A program made the position numbers and the translations under genes. The notes below the pieces were generated by a model. It was not told where the DNA came from, searched no databases, and was given only the letters and a program-made list of their open reading frames with translations. Source: Lunularia cruciata (lineage: Eukaryota > Streptophyta > Marchantiopsida > Lunulariales > Lunulariaceae). Taken from it: a stretch of DNA of 64,000 bases. The DNA lies in NCBI GenBank assembly GCA_948567375.1, contig OX419762.1, forward strand, positions 49,829,034-49,893,033, read 5' to 3'. The first letter of the stretch is position 1; each line of letters begins with the position of its first letter. Positions 35,071 to 46,850 of this stretch are shown here, in pieces.

Positions 35071-35082
35071 TCCGAGGGTAAA
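35071..35082 (+). other. Family B polypurine tract
   Basis: TCCGAGGGTAAA directly before TGTAACACCC. The copy at 48451-48460 reads TGGGGGTAAA, a better purine run. Primes plus-strand synthesis. Confidence 0.6.
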
Positions 35083-35772
35083 TGTAACACCCATTTGTAC
35101 ATGTGTGTGGTATTGTGATATTTAGCTTGGTATTACAAGTACTTAAGAGATATTATTTATATAGAGATAAAGGATAGTTCTACATAAGTCATGATTAGCT
35201 AAAGTTAGTCATAGCTAAGATAGAGGGGACCTTACTTTAAAGGAAGTAGAAAAGATGAGCACCACTATTTTGGATTCTAGTGTGTTGACTTGGTATTATT
35301 CCTAAGTGTTTGGCTTTGAGGAAAGAGTTGAGAACTCTTGGGCCCGTAAGCCTTTTTGTTTTGGATTCTTTTATAGTCCAAGGATAGCCCATGTGAAGGA
35401 ATCCTTGACTAAGTGGTTGGGTCAAGATAAGATCACATGCTTAGGGGAATATGCCCATGTGAAAGGATATTCCTTTCTACTTTTTGACTTTACTTGACTT
35501 TTAGCCTAGTAACTTGAGTTAATCCAATAATTAGTAACTTTGGTACGTAACTATTTCACAAGTATATCAACAAGGGGTGAGGAAGTATTCATCATCCTTT
35601 CATTTGCAACTATCTCTCTCTCATTGAGTTCTCTAGTGAGCAATGTCTTGAGTCTTGGAGTGTTAACCTTGGAGGAGTATGATGGAGTTGGGGTTCCTAA
35701 CCTTCTTAGTCCATGGTGCGCTACCATAATAGCCATCAGAGGTTCATTCTGAGTGAGAGACAGGCTGGCTCA
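35083..35772 (+). repeat. Family B 3' LTR (690 bp)
   Basis: TGTAACACCC...GGCTCA, TG/CA ends. Follows the family B polypurine tract. By eye >90% similar to the other three B LTRs. The right flank is family C leader on the minus strand, so with the LTR at 5626 it brackets a B insertion in C2. The flanking bases at the two ends do not form a clear target duplication. Confidence 0.85.
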
Positions 35773-37240
35773 CGATACTACAGGGCTAACTCCTCTAGAA
35801 TTCCCAAAGAACTCCGTTGTGACAAAGTAACCACAACTGCAATTAAAAACTGGAGCCACCAAATCCAACCACAAATTGCAACTGCAAGTACCACACCAAG
35901 TGGCAACACCAACCAAGCACCACCAAGTGCCAACACCAACCGGGCACCACAAAGTGCCAAAACTAATGGAACACTATCCACTAATGTGACTCTCACTGAG
36001 ACAACTACACTAGAAGCAAAGGCAAACTGTAACTTACCATCACAACACACATTCTCATGGTCTATAGGTCATCACTTCCTGCCTCACCAAAGAGAAACAA
36101 AGATAGTCTGACTGGTCATCACTCCAGCCTCACTACCGAGAGCACACCAGAGCACCAACACTCAAAATTTAGGGCACCTCACAAAAACATGGTGCACAAA
36201 CAAGAAGCATAGAATGGAGGGGGTCCAATCACAAGAATGCTAAACAAAAACCCTCCATCTCATAAATGAACACGGGATTAAATCTGCCACCATTTGGCAT
36301 TTGACATAATTGGATTACTTATCTACTTCCTGAGCTACAAGGATCACCAGGGATCGGATCAATGTTCTTCTTGCCAAAATTTGACGTAACTCCTTCACAA
36401 AATTTGACATAAAATCTGACGTAAAATCTGACGTAAATTTTACATAAATCCCTAAAAATGGCTGACTGCTAAATCATCAGCTAACTCTTCACTCGAGCCA
36501 AATTGGAAAAATGGGTTTTGTCCAATCTTTAATTTGCAAGGATCTGCTCCCAACTCCACCTTCAATTTCAGTTTTTGAGCTCAACTCGCAAGAAATTGGT
36601 CTTGAGCTCAAAATCATAGCTACCGCTTGAAAATTGCTTCTTCTTGGCTCCAAATTTGCCAACGCTTCCGCATACATTCTCCCTTAAGGAAATATGAACT
36701 ACTTGATTGAGACACCACAATTCACCGAGCTTGGAGATACCACCAACACTCGTAGTTCTTGCACCCAATTTTCTCTTGACTCACTTCTTTGATGTAATCA
36801 GATCGTTTGCAACTCAAATCAATTAAACTCAAATCAATACTTGATCTGATTCTCAACAACTTGCCAACAATAGGGCATTAATTATAGTCAAGCCACACCC
36901 ACTCTAGCTCAGAGACTCCAAGTGACACTCACCGGCTTTCTGTCCACTCTAGCCAAAAACTCAAAATTTCAACATTAGAGAAGTGAGCTCTCTGGAGTTT
37001 CACTTCCAGGGTACACTCCTGATTTTGACCTAGGTCTCATCCCAATGGTCCTACTAATGGCACACCCGACGGTGCAGATGGTGCAAGTGATGGTGGGCCC
37101 TGCCCTGAAGTCAATACCCTAAACACAAAATCTGACTGTTGGAAAGTAGTCTATGAGTAACTACCAAAATACCTCTAACTACTATCATTGGAACTCCAAT
37201 GTCTGAGCAATCTAGATGCGACACTACAGATGGCGTGACA
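35773..37240 (-). mobile_element. Family C copy C2, 5' repeat and leader
   Basis: Minus strand from 37240: TGTCACGCCATCTGTAG..., matching the A1 repeat of C1 (50170-50618) down to about 36790, then leader sequence matching C1 50619-51990. Two points matter. C2 begins at the same base as C1 (TGTCAYGCC), and the repeat runs straight into leader without the 107-bp 'B' block. This supports the split-repeat structure seen in C1. No coding frame is convincing. Ends at the B LTR at 35772. Confidence 0.75.
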
Positions 37241-37498
37241 AAAATCTTGAGCTTGTGTAACCCAAAATTAATTCTCGGCTCAAGCCACATTAAAAGAACC
37301 CTTGAGCTTATAGTACCACAAACTATTTTTGGGCTTCACAACAATATAGCAAATATCTCCCATGACAAGGCAGCATAAAACAATACCCGAGACATATTGA
37401 CATAAATCCAAGTTCCTTACAACAAGAAGAAGAGAAGAAAATAAAGTTTATCACACCAAAGATACCAAGGGTACACATGGGCTATTTTCCTACCAACA
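37241..37498 (-). repeat. Family D LTR, 5' part
   Basis: Starts on the minus strand at 37498 with TGTTGGTAGG, right after a polypurine tract, and is cut at 37241 by the start of C2. Only 258 bp remain in the window. Oldest layer of the nest on this side. Confidence 0.6.
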
Positions 37499-37510
37499 CT
37501 CACCCCCGCC
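37499..37510 (-). other. Family D polypurine tract
   Basis: Minus-strand GGCGGGGGTGAG immediately before the TG of the D LTR. Confidence 0.6.
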
Positions 37511-37560
37511 AATCTTGTGCAGCCACCGGTTTGTGCCAACAACATTCCATGTGATCATTT

Positions 37561-38793
37561 TCAACCTTCTCCAATAGCCTCATCAGGTTCAACCTCCAAG
37601 CTGCTATTGTGGTCATCTCCTTCTCTGGTTCTTGCTTGCCATTTGAAAAGCTTAACTCTTTTTCTTGCATACGGCAATTGGTGCCTTGTACCATTTAGCT
37701 CCCACACGATGTAGGTTGCATTTTCATGCACCTTGGTGACTACAAAGGGTCCATGCCAATGACAACAAAACTTCTTGAGTGCCAAGTGCTGCACGTCTAG
37801 GCTATTATCAGAAATCAGTACCCAATTACCTTCACGGATAGGCACTAGTTAAAGCCAGTGTGTCTTATCAAAATACACCTTGCTCTTCAACCGTGCTTCC
37901 TTCACCTTATCTCTTGCTACTTGTACTTTCTATGGTGTAAGATCAAAATGATCAATCCTTTGCAAAATCAATTCCTTTGTCTGCATGTTATCCTCCTACT
38001 GAACAGTCTTCCAGCTTGCAATGTCCTCTTCTACGAGCATAATAGGCAAATGCCCTGATAGTAACTCAATGGGTGGCATTCTAGTCACTAAACTGCAAGT
38101 CAACCTATCTGCCATAAGCGCCAAGGGCAGCAAATCAGGCCATTTGTATGTCTCATCTTGGCAGGCCTTCACCAAAGCCTTTACTATCGACAGATGACCT
38201 CTTTTGTTGTTACCATTGGCTTTTGGATTGTATGCAGTTGTTAGGTTCAGCTTGATGTTGAGCTTAGCAAAGAAATCAGTTGCTTCCCTTGCATCCAACT
38301 CTCCTTGATCTGCCCTCATCCAATAGAAACATCTATGCCTAGTGATGATATCTTCTAAAACAAACCAAAATACTTGTTGGGTATGTGTAGACATCAATGC
38401 ACTCCCTTCTACATAGTTAGACAGGTCCTCCCTGGCCAGTACTAGATACTTTGCTCCTCAAACTCCTGAAGGCATATGCACTATGTCCAAAGCCCATTGA
38501 AAATGAAGGTTCAACGGGTAAGTAAGCTTCAATTCATCTCTGTGCCATACCTTGGAGTAGATCTGACAAGTTTCACAGGTTTCCACGTAATGTCGTACAT
38601 CTGTATAAATCCTAGGACACCAATAGAACCATTGGATGTGCTTGTACATACCCTGAACTCCATGATGACCCGCAGCATCTACATCATGCAATTCTTGTAG
38701 AACTTTCTGCTTTGTGTCTCCATCTCCCACCACTCTCAATGGGATTCCAACACGGTTCTTGGGCCCTTGCCAAAGATACCCATCTTTTAACAA
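37561..38793 (-). pseudogene. Family D integrase remnant
   Basis: Zinc domain 38793-38458 (ELHDVDAAGHHGVQG, then CETCQIYSK). Core 38397-37996: MRADQGELDAREA (Asp) and AYNPKANGNNKRGH, where Lys stands at the position of the catalytic Glu. C-terminal domain 37845-37561 (REGNWVLISDNSLD; WHGPFVVTKVHENATYIV). Frame breaks between the three. A gypsy integrase without chromodomain, inactive. Confidence 0.75.
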
Positions 38794-39272
38794 GAATCTG
38801 CTAGACTTTCTCCTAACCTTCTCAAATTCCTCTGGTCCACTCTTTCCTACCGTTCTATGAAAATTCTTGCTCCAAACCTCGCTGCATATCTGCTGCCATT
38901 TTCATTTTCCTGGCCCATAGCCCATCCAACAGCATAGGAACTCAAATCCATTGTAACTATGATTGGCCATCCACAGTTGTAGTCAAGCGGATGAAGTACC
39001 AACGTGTTCTACAGCACTATCTTCAGCTTTGCCATAGCAATAGAATGCTCTGACCTCCAGATGAACTTGATTCTCTTCCTCAAAAGTTGGTAAAGCGGAT
39101 CTGCAACATGAACAAGATGAGGTATCCAAATACGATAGAAAACACACGTTGTCATGTTGTGGTTTGCATAGCCCATAAAAAACTGACTTATCATTTTTAT
39201 CTCCACATTAGTGGGGTATTGTTTGCTAGATCCAACGGATGAGATGCTACCATGTGAGCAATCTTTATACAT
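38794..39272 (-). pseudogene. Family D RT thumb / RNase H fragment
   Basis: Minus strand 39272-39009 encodes a gypsy RT thumb-like stretch (WIPHLVHVADPLYQLLRKR, then FIWRSEHSIAMAKL). 39008-38794 is a decayed connection to the integrase. RNase H is largely missing, so an internal deletion is likely. Confidence 0.55.
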
Positions 39273-39558
39273 GTATGTGATTGGCCACGTGGGTTACAAA
39301 CTTATCATGTTTGAGGGCTCTGATGAATAAAGATGAGGGTGAGTGGAAAGACAAGGGGGTGTTTTAGTCGAGGAGTCTCAAGGGGGAGGAGGACATTGGG
39401 AGTGAGAGTTGTAGTATTGCACAAGTGGTAGAACATTATAGGAAGCATTTGAGCATAAGATGTCCCATGCTCCTGATCTGCCCCCCCCCCCCCCCAATGC
39501 TTTTCTCATCAGGCTTCTGATTTTGCACTGTGATGGTTTACGGGGATTGGTTGGTGGC
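39273..39558. other. Unassigned spacer with C15 tract
   Basis: No family matched. A run of 15 C at 39481-39495 and a purine-rich stretch (AAGGGGGAGGAGGA, near 39390) are the only marked features. Flank of the A4 5' LTR. Confidence 0.5.
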
Positions 39559-41830
39559 TGTGGTGCCCACATTTTTTGTTTTTTTTTGTTTATTAGCATT
39601 TGGGAGAAGAAGTAAACAAAGAAAGCTAAATTGCAAAAGAAGGAATGGATAAGAGTGACTTCAGAGGAAATCCAAAGAAGTCAAAATCGGATCCAATGAT
39701 GAAGGTACTCATGAGAGATGTACAAAGAAAGAAGTCTGAAGAGCATCATCTTCAGATTGAGAAGGGAAGGCCGATACAAAGACCGTCTAACAACCTTGGT
39801 ACGTGGCAAGAAAGTACACTTCAAGAAATGGTGAAGGCAGAAGAAGCATGTCTTAATAGTGACAAGACAACAACACACAAAAGAAGAGGAAGTCAATTTT
39901 GAAATCGATTGAAGAATGACTGCAATTCCGGGTAATATAAAATTGCAATTGTGCAAGGACAAGTTGAATATGTCAAGTAGATATCCAATCCCTCTGAGTA
40001 GTCATCCTGCAATAATGCATGTCAAGAAGCCAATTGAGAGTGCAATTTTCTGAAATCCTGAAGGGGTTAGAGTGTCTCATCCAGGAGAGGGAATAGTCTT
40101 TCAGTGCCAAAGAACAAGAGAGCAAATCAAGGCAAAGAAGGTCACGAATGCTCTGGCAATGCAAAGATTCACAATTTGTAGGTTGGACGTCGAAGCAAGA
40201 ATCAAAGTCTTGAATAGACTTTGTATTACTTTCTTAGCATGGAATTGGAATTTCAGTTTCCCAAGAGTCATGGTAGAGATAGCTACCAATAATCGTGAGG
40301 GAGGCCCCAAAGTTGAGGGGAAGAGAGGAAATCCAACTCGATGGTGAAAGAAGCACCGTCAGAAACCGAGTTTGAAGGGGAGACAAAGCCTCAAGGAGAG
40401 GACTCAAAAGAATACAAACTCACTTAACAAAGTGAGGAATCCGAAAGCAAGAGTGAGGGAGAACACGAGGTTCAGCAATCGGTTGGAGGGGGTGGAGCTT
40501 GTTATGTGATGATTGATAGTGTACCAAGAAAGACGAATCATTGCGTAGCCCTGGTTGTGGAAGAGAAGGGGGCTGAAAGACGGAAGGAGTACCCTGTGGG
40601 GCCGAGTTCTGTAGGTAAAGAAGAAGGAAGCTCAGAAGCTGTGTCTCTAAAGATACAAAGATTGTGACTTCGGCAAAAGGAGCCAATGAATGAGGCAAAG
40701 TACAAAGATGGGGCCGAAGACAAAGAGAAATTTGGTGGAATACAGTATCTATTGAAGGTTGTCACTCCATTGTTGGAATTTTTCAAGGAGCATCAGAAGG
40801 TAATTCCCCAATATTGTATGAAGGTGACAAATGAGTTGCAGGTGGTGAAGTATTTGCTTGTTGAAGTGAAGGGTTTGCAGAAGTGAGTAGTCCAAAGAGA
40901 CGAGGAAGTTGAAGAACTTTGGGTAGATGCAGTCTTGAAGAAGAAGACTTTCAAGAAGTTGCAAGAGAGTTTTGAGTCAAAAGGTAAGGAATTGCAAAAG
41001 CAAGCTGAAGAATTGAAGGAGCAGGCAATGTTGTTGACCAAGATGAAAGAGGAAGTTAGTGATGTGTGCATCAAGAGTATTCATGTGAAGGCAACGGCTG
41101 CAATAATGGAGTAGGAGTTAGAAAGCTTGAGGAAGAGTGCAGCCGGGAAGGACCAAGCATGGTAGAGAGAGCTGGCAATCAGACATTGAGAAGAAGAAAG
41201 ATTGCGCGAGCTGGTACAAAGTGTTATTTTCAATGCTCGTTGCTTGAGCTTAGTTCCAAGTGTCAATTCTCTATATGTGTTTGTGAGTGTGTGGAGAATT
41301 TGAAGTGCAAGTCAGTGTGCTTGTTGGATGTTGGATTTTGTAGTCTTGATCTTCATTCAGTGTGTGTGATCTTGAGTGAAGTGCAATCGGAGCAATGCCT
41401 TGACAGATCTGAGAGGAATTGTAGTGTTGGTAGTATTCTGCATTTGTGAGTGCAACACAAAGTTGATTTGAAGCAATTTGATCAAGGAAGTTGTGCCTTC
41501 AGTGGAGGGGTGGAATACAATTCTAAGGTGAAGTCATCTTGTAGTGAAGTGCCGTCTTTAGGAGAAATCTAAATCATCACAATCAAGATTTGTTTGGATA
41601 GAATTTGCTATGTTGTGATTAAGGAGTGTGTATTTGTGACAAGTTGTCAAGATTGTGAGCTTGTTACTCTCTTCTGGGTGTAGTTGCTACCTAAGAGATT
41701 GAAGAAGAACCCAAGAAGAACTACATGTTATTGTTTGACTTTGTATTTGACCAATTCTGAATAGTATCTCTGCAAGAACAAACTTTACTTACCCGATTAC
41801 CGCAAAAGTGATATTTGCTAGGTTGTCACA
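39559..41830 (+). repeat. Family A 5' LTR of copy A4 (2.27 kb, ORF3 partly deleted)
   Basis: Begins TGTGGTGCCCACATTTTTTG, ends GGTTGTCACA at 41830, followed by a PBS at 41838. It is 1.5 kb shorter than the A2 LTR: much of the ORF3 conserved domain and linker is gone, and the coiled coil is shortened. The last ~600 bp (from ~41225) match the U3-end/R/U5 part of other A LTRs. Confidence 0.85.
39645..41170 (+). pseudogene. ORF3 remnant in A4 LTR
   Basis: Pieces: 39645-39902 (basic N-terminus, no match recognised); 40072-40347, with the conserved RRLDV-like stretch, FLAWNWNFSFP and KRGNPTRW; 40686-40886, with EDKEKFGGIQYLLKVV; then a charged coiled-coil region to ~41170 with stops. The central part of the conserved domain (AHFYLGLNLL and its neighbours) is not found. 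A deletion derivative. Confidence 0.6.
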
Positions 41831-41837
41831 TGATTTT

Positions 41838-41857
41838 TGGCGCCGCTGCTGGGGATA
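41838..41857 (+). other. Primer-binding site, tRNA-Asp type (A4)
   Basis: TGGCGCCGCTGCTGGGGATA, 7 bp after the LTR end; one base different from the A2 site. Confidence 0.85.
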
Positions 41858-41879
41858 CAAAACTCGGAAGTAGAAGAAT

Positions 41880-43939
41880 ACAAAGCCAATCTTGGAACTA
41901 GGCGTCAAAGCAATATGAATGTCAGCATCAAGAGAACAATGGGAAGAGAGAGTTTGAAGACAAGTGTTGCATCATGAAGAAGAAGAACGTCTAAAGATCT
42001 AATCTACTTTTGACGAATCCAAATGAGAGGCGTTGGACTTTCAACTTCTCCACAAAGTTCAAGAAGCTTTGCGAGAACTCAAATAGAAGAAACGCAAAGG
42101 AGGGTGGCAAGGCTACTTTTTGTCCCCCTCTTCCAAGAAGAAGAGAGATTCAAGCGGTAAAACATATGCATTACAACCTGGTACACCGACTTCCTTTAAA
42201 GCTGTAAAGGAAGTCAAATTCACTAAGAAGTTTGTTTGCAAAAAGACAGCACAAACACTTATGGAAGAAGAGTATCAACATCTTTTATGCATGATTCCTT
42301 GGTTGTCTCGAAGGAATTTTGAAGAACACTTGGAAGGTGTTGAACCTCTTACTTCTATTTGGGTTGAAATTGACACAAGCAGAGAAGAAGAAATCATTGA
42401 AGAAGACCCCACTTTGAAATTGACTAATTGGAACTCTTGGGCCGACAACATGGCGTCCATACCAAGCAGCTCCTTGGTTCCCTCAAGTTCAAACTTACCA
42501 CAGCCAATTCTGCCAAACCAAATGATGACTTTGTTACTTATGACCTGACACGCCTATCAGAAGTATAAGGGGATAGAACAAAACAAAGATCCTGATGAAT
42601 TTATCAAAGAATTCAAAGTCATTTCCTTTGCCAACAAAGAAACATGACTCTACGGATTGTCTGTGGATTTTTCCAAGTCTGCTCCAAAAGAAAGCTCGGA
42701 GCTGGTATACCCATGTAACTCAGAAGGGGTTCACACCAATAGACTGGGCAGACTTATGAAATGGCTTCCTGGAACAATTTTGGGAAGTGGATTATGATAC
42801 GAGTGTCTTTGCGGCACTTAATGATTTGGACCAAGGGAAGAAGGAAAAGTTGAGAGATTACTCCGAGCTGTTCATGGCCTTATTGAACCGAGTTCCAAAC
42901 AATTCGGTGTGGTGGGTTACTCCAATGCCCAAGCCATTACCTAGTTCCTTGGCGGACTTTCATAGGAGATTTGTATCTTTGCTAGGGAGAGGAATGTAAC
43001 TTCTCTGTACAAAGTCCTCAAACATGTCACCCAATATGAGGCGGCTCACTCCCACTCGTCCAGCAACCAAAGAAATTGGGAGAGGAAAGGCAAGAAGCCT
43101 AGAAGGAGAGCTTTTTGCAACACATTCCCTTCTTTGAAGGAATCCTCCACATCTTCAAGTTCTTCTTTGGAATCCAAAGAAGAATCAAAGCCGCAAAGAA
43201 TACAAAGATGCAGAGGAAAGAAACCAATAACACCGCTAGCAAAGAATGTACCTAAGGCGGATCAGAAGCTGGAGACTCTTATTAAAGAGTTTGCGGATTT
43301 CAAGATCTAGATGATTGGGGCTAAGGACCAAAGAAAGCCTCCGTCATTTGGTCGACCAAGTATATGGTGCACTACGTGTGGTAAATCTGGCCATGCTAAT
43401 ATAGAGTGTTTGACCCGCACTGCATTTCCAATGCAACAAATTGATTGGGTTCTTGGTTGGGACCAAAGTGAGGAAGAAGAGGCAATGTACCAAACCCAAG
43501 AGGTACAGCCTCAGGCAAGCACATCATATCAAGGTCCAAGGTATGGACCAAGGGAGTACAACAATAATGCTCTCCCATGAAGACCACCGAAAGGCGGCCA
43601 AAATAGACCTCAAAATGTTGCACCGGGTGCTTGCTACAATTGTGGCTCGATGGGACATTGGTCTCCAAATTTTCTGGAGCCAAGACGGCAAATTGGGTAT
43701 GTTCCCCTTTGTGGAAATTGTAAAGGATCTGGACATATGGGAAATCAATGCCCGTAACCACCCAACCCGAAGCCGCCTATAAAGAATGTACAGACTCCCG
43801 TTGAGCATGTTGCGCTCCAAGCGAAAGCGGATACAAATGTAAATTGTATAACACTTGAGGAAGAGATGCCTCAAGAAGGGAGTCCCACTTTAGAAGGAGA
43901 ATGACCGGACCTCAAAATTTTGAAGGTAGAGACACGTGT
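41880..43939 (+). pseudogene. Family A Gag (copy A4)
   Basis: Pieces at 42010-42207 and 42120-42548 (N-terminus, HYNLVHRLPLKL; NWNSWADNMASIP), 42545-42999 (Retrotrans_gag domain: ARSWYTHVT-like, DYSELFMALLNRVP), and 43311-43580 (IGAKDQRKPPSFGR and knuckle CTTCGKSGHANIEC). Two further knuckles follow around 43630-43750 (CYNCGSMGHW; CGNCKGSGHMGNQC). At least five frame breaks. Interrupted at 43940 by a family B LTR; the linker resumes at 44630. Confidence 0.75.
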
Positions 43940-44629
43940 TGTAACACCCATTTGTGCATGTGTATGGTATTGTGATATTTAGCTTGGTATTACAAGTACT
44001 TAAGAGATATTATTTATATAGAGATAAAGGATGGTTCTATATTAGTCATGGTTAGCTAAAGTTAGTCATAGCTAAGATAGAGTGGACCTTACTTTAGAGG
44101 AAGTAGAAAAGATGAGCACCACTATTTTGGATTTTAGTGTGTTGACTTGGTATTATTCCTAGGTGTTTGGCTTTGAGGAAAGAGTTGAGAACTCTTGGGT
44201 CCGCAAGCCTTTTTGTTTTGGATTCTTCTTTAGTCCAAGGATAGCCCATGTGAAGGAATCCTTGACTTAATAGTTGGGTCAAGATAAGACCACATGCTTA
44301 GGGGAATATGCCCATGTGAATGGATATTCCTTTCTACTTTTTGACTCTACTTGACTTTTAGTTTAGTAACTTGAGTTACTACGGTAATTAGTAACTTTGG
44401 TACGTAACTATTTCACAAGTATATAAACAAGGGGTGAGGAGGTACTCGTCAGCCTTTCATTTGCAACTATCTCTCTCTCATTGAGTTCTCTAGTGAGCAA
44501 TGTCTTGAGTCTTGGAGTGTTAGCCTTGGAGGAGTATGATGGAGTTTGGGTTTCTTGCCTTCTTAGTCCATGGTGCGCTACCATAATAGCCATCAGAGGT
44601 TCATCCTGAGTGAGAGACAAGCCGGCTCA
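43940..44629 (+). repeat. Family B LTR, apparently solo, inserted in A4
   Basis: TGTAACACCC...GGCTCA, 690 bp. A4 Gag-linker coding sequence is found on both sides in register (GAGACACG before, AAGAAGAAGCACGATCC after), so a single B LTR sits in A4, most simply a solo LTR left by recombination. The target duplication is not clear. The 13 bases after it (AGTGCAAGGAAGA) also follow the B LTR ending at 49197. Confidence 0.8.
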
Positions 44630-46850
44630 TAGTGCAAGGAAGAAGAAGCACGATCCTGAAGAAGTGAGTACTACTTCTTTATTTTCACAAAAGGCGAAGA
44701 GACTTCGAACAAAAGCTATCTTTTTTGCTAAGTAGGAAAAGATCCTAGCAAAAGCTAAAGCAAAAGCCTTGCAGAAAGAAATCAAGGAAGTGCCGCAATC
44801 ACTTGAGGATTTTGAAGACAGTCACTCCGGAGGAGTTGGCAGGATACACTGCCCTGTTTATAGAATTCCAAGATGTATTTGCCTGGTCTATTGATCAAAT
44901 GTTGGGCATTCCACAAGAATTTGGAGAACACCGGATTGATCTGGTTGAAGGTGCAGTTCCGGTTCGGCAAAGACAATACCGTCTGAACCCAAAGTACTCC
45001 ATCTTGGTGAAAGACAAAATTGACAAGTACTTAGGGGCCTGAATAATCTTTCCTGTCTTGAGCAGTGAGTGGGTTTCCCCCATTGTCATTGTTCCGAAGA
45101 AGAAGACGGGAAAGATTTGAGTGTGCCAAGATTTTTGCAAGTTGAATGCAGTGACGCAGAAGGATCATCATCCTTTGCCTTTTACTGATACAATTTTGGA
45201 CCAAGTAGCTGGTCATCCTTGTTACAGTTTTCTCGATGGATTTTCAAGGTACAATCAAGTATCCATCCAAGAAGAGGACAAGGATAAAACTACATTCACC
45301 ACCAAGTGCGCCACATTTTCTTACAATCAAATGCCCTTTGGGTTGTGTAATGCTCCCGCTACTTTCCAACGGATGATGAATGCAATCTTCAAGGATTTTC
45401 TGTGCAAACTTCATTGATGATTTTTGTGTGTTTGGATGAAGAGATGTACATTTGGATTACCTTTCCCAAAATTTTGAAAGGTGTTGTTTTGCCGGTTTGT
45501 CATTACACCTAGAGAAATGTTTCTTTGCAATGAAGGAGGGAATTCTCCTAGGGCATCGGGTGTCAAGCCAAGGTATTGAAGTTGATGTTGAGAAGGTCAA
45601 AGTAATCTCAGCTTTAGAATCCCCAAAGAACATCCGGGAGCTGAGAGCCTTCTTAGGACATGTTGGATACTACAGATGCTTCATTTTAAACTATGAGGTG
45701 CTTGCTATACCCCTTACAAAGCTGCTGAAAGTCCATATACTACTTGTGGGAAGCCGTGCAAGAAGATGCTTTCCAAGTATTGAAGCAGAAACTAGTTGAA
45801 GCACCAGTTATGAGGGCCCCAAATTGGGATGTCCCTTTTCATGTGTATGTAAAAACTTTGTCCATGGCAATCAGAGTTGTCCTAAGTCAAAAGGACAAGA
45901 AGAAGAAGAACTATCCGGTTTATTATGCCAGCCGACAATTATCAGTCTCAGAAAAGAACTATTCAACGACTGAACTAGAAGCACTCAAAATGGTGTATGC
46001 CTGCAAGAAATCTTGCCACTACCTGTTGGGATACAAGTTTGTCTTTTATGTTGACCATACGCATTGCAACATTTGGTCAAGAAGGCAGATTTGTCCGGGT
46101 GAATTGCAAGATGGATCTTGTTGTTACAAGAATTCACATACACTATACAAGTAAGGAAGGGAGTTGCGTATTCAAATGTGGACTTCTTATCCAGGTTAGA
46201 AACTCAAGACCAAGACTTGGAAATCGATGATCGGTTTCCTGATGAAGAGCTCTATCATCTGATGGTTGTTTGAAGTATGAGGTATGCGGCCAAATATCAC
46301 TATCTGCATACATGTCATTGTCCTGAGGGGCTGGACCCGGAGTAGAGGGCAGTCTTCCTCCAGAAGATGGGACCGTACCAATTAAAACACAATATTTTGT
46401 TTAAGATGGGCAAAGATGAAGTACTTTGGAGATGTTTGGAGGCATACAAAGTTGGAGGAGTCATTGAATCCTTACACTCAGAAGCATCGGGAGGACACTA
46501 TGCCCTGAAAAATATGGTGAAAAAAATCCTTTCCGCAAGGTATTGGTGGCCTACGATGTAAAAGGTACTTATGCCCCTATTCAAAGTTGTGATGCCTGTC
46601 AAAGAACAGGGAAACCGATGGCAACTTCCCAGTGGCATTTGAAACCAATTTTGCCATTGGCCCCATTTGAGAAATGGGGTATTGATTTTGTGGGTCCCAT
46701 TCAACTCGTGAACAGAGTCACGAGAAAGAGATACATCTTGGTATGCACTGATTATGCGACCAAGATGGTAGAAGCGGAGGCAACACAAAGAGATGATGCA
46801 GAAATAGTTGCAAAATTTTTCTTCCAAAATATCATTTCCCGTTACGAGTG
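44630..46850 (+). pseudogene. Family A linker-RT-RNase H-integrase (copy A4)
   Basis: Linker to 44790, where a deletion joins it directly to RT (KTVTPEELAGYTALFIEFQDVF). The protease is missing. RT palm pieces 44803-45042 and 45121-45417 (YNQMPFGLCNAPATFQRMM); the catalytic box reads FIDDF at ~45410-45425, intact but followed by a frameshift. Thumb 45452-45799, RNase H 45744-46154 (YYASRQLSVSEKNYSTTELE), integrase zinc domain and first core Asp 46367-46850 (WGIDFVGPIQ). Stops abruptly at 46850, joined to family B RNase H. Many frame breaks. Confidence 0.8.

Noticed and set aside
5626-35772. Target-site duplication of the B element in C2
   Set aside because: Left flank ...GACGTAC and right flank CGATAC... 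are only loosely similar, and the host sequence does not line up across the insertion.
39481-39495. C15 tract as a functional element
   Set aside because: Simple homopolymer in unassigned sequence; may also be a sequencing or assembly artefact.
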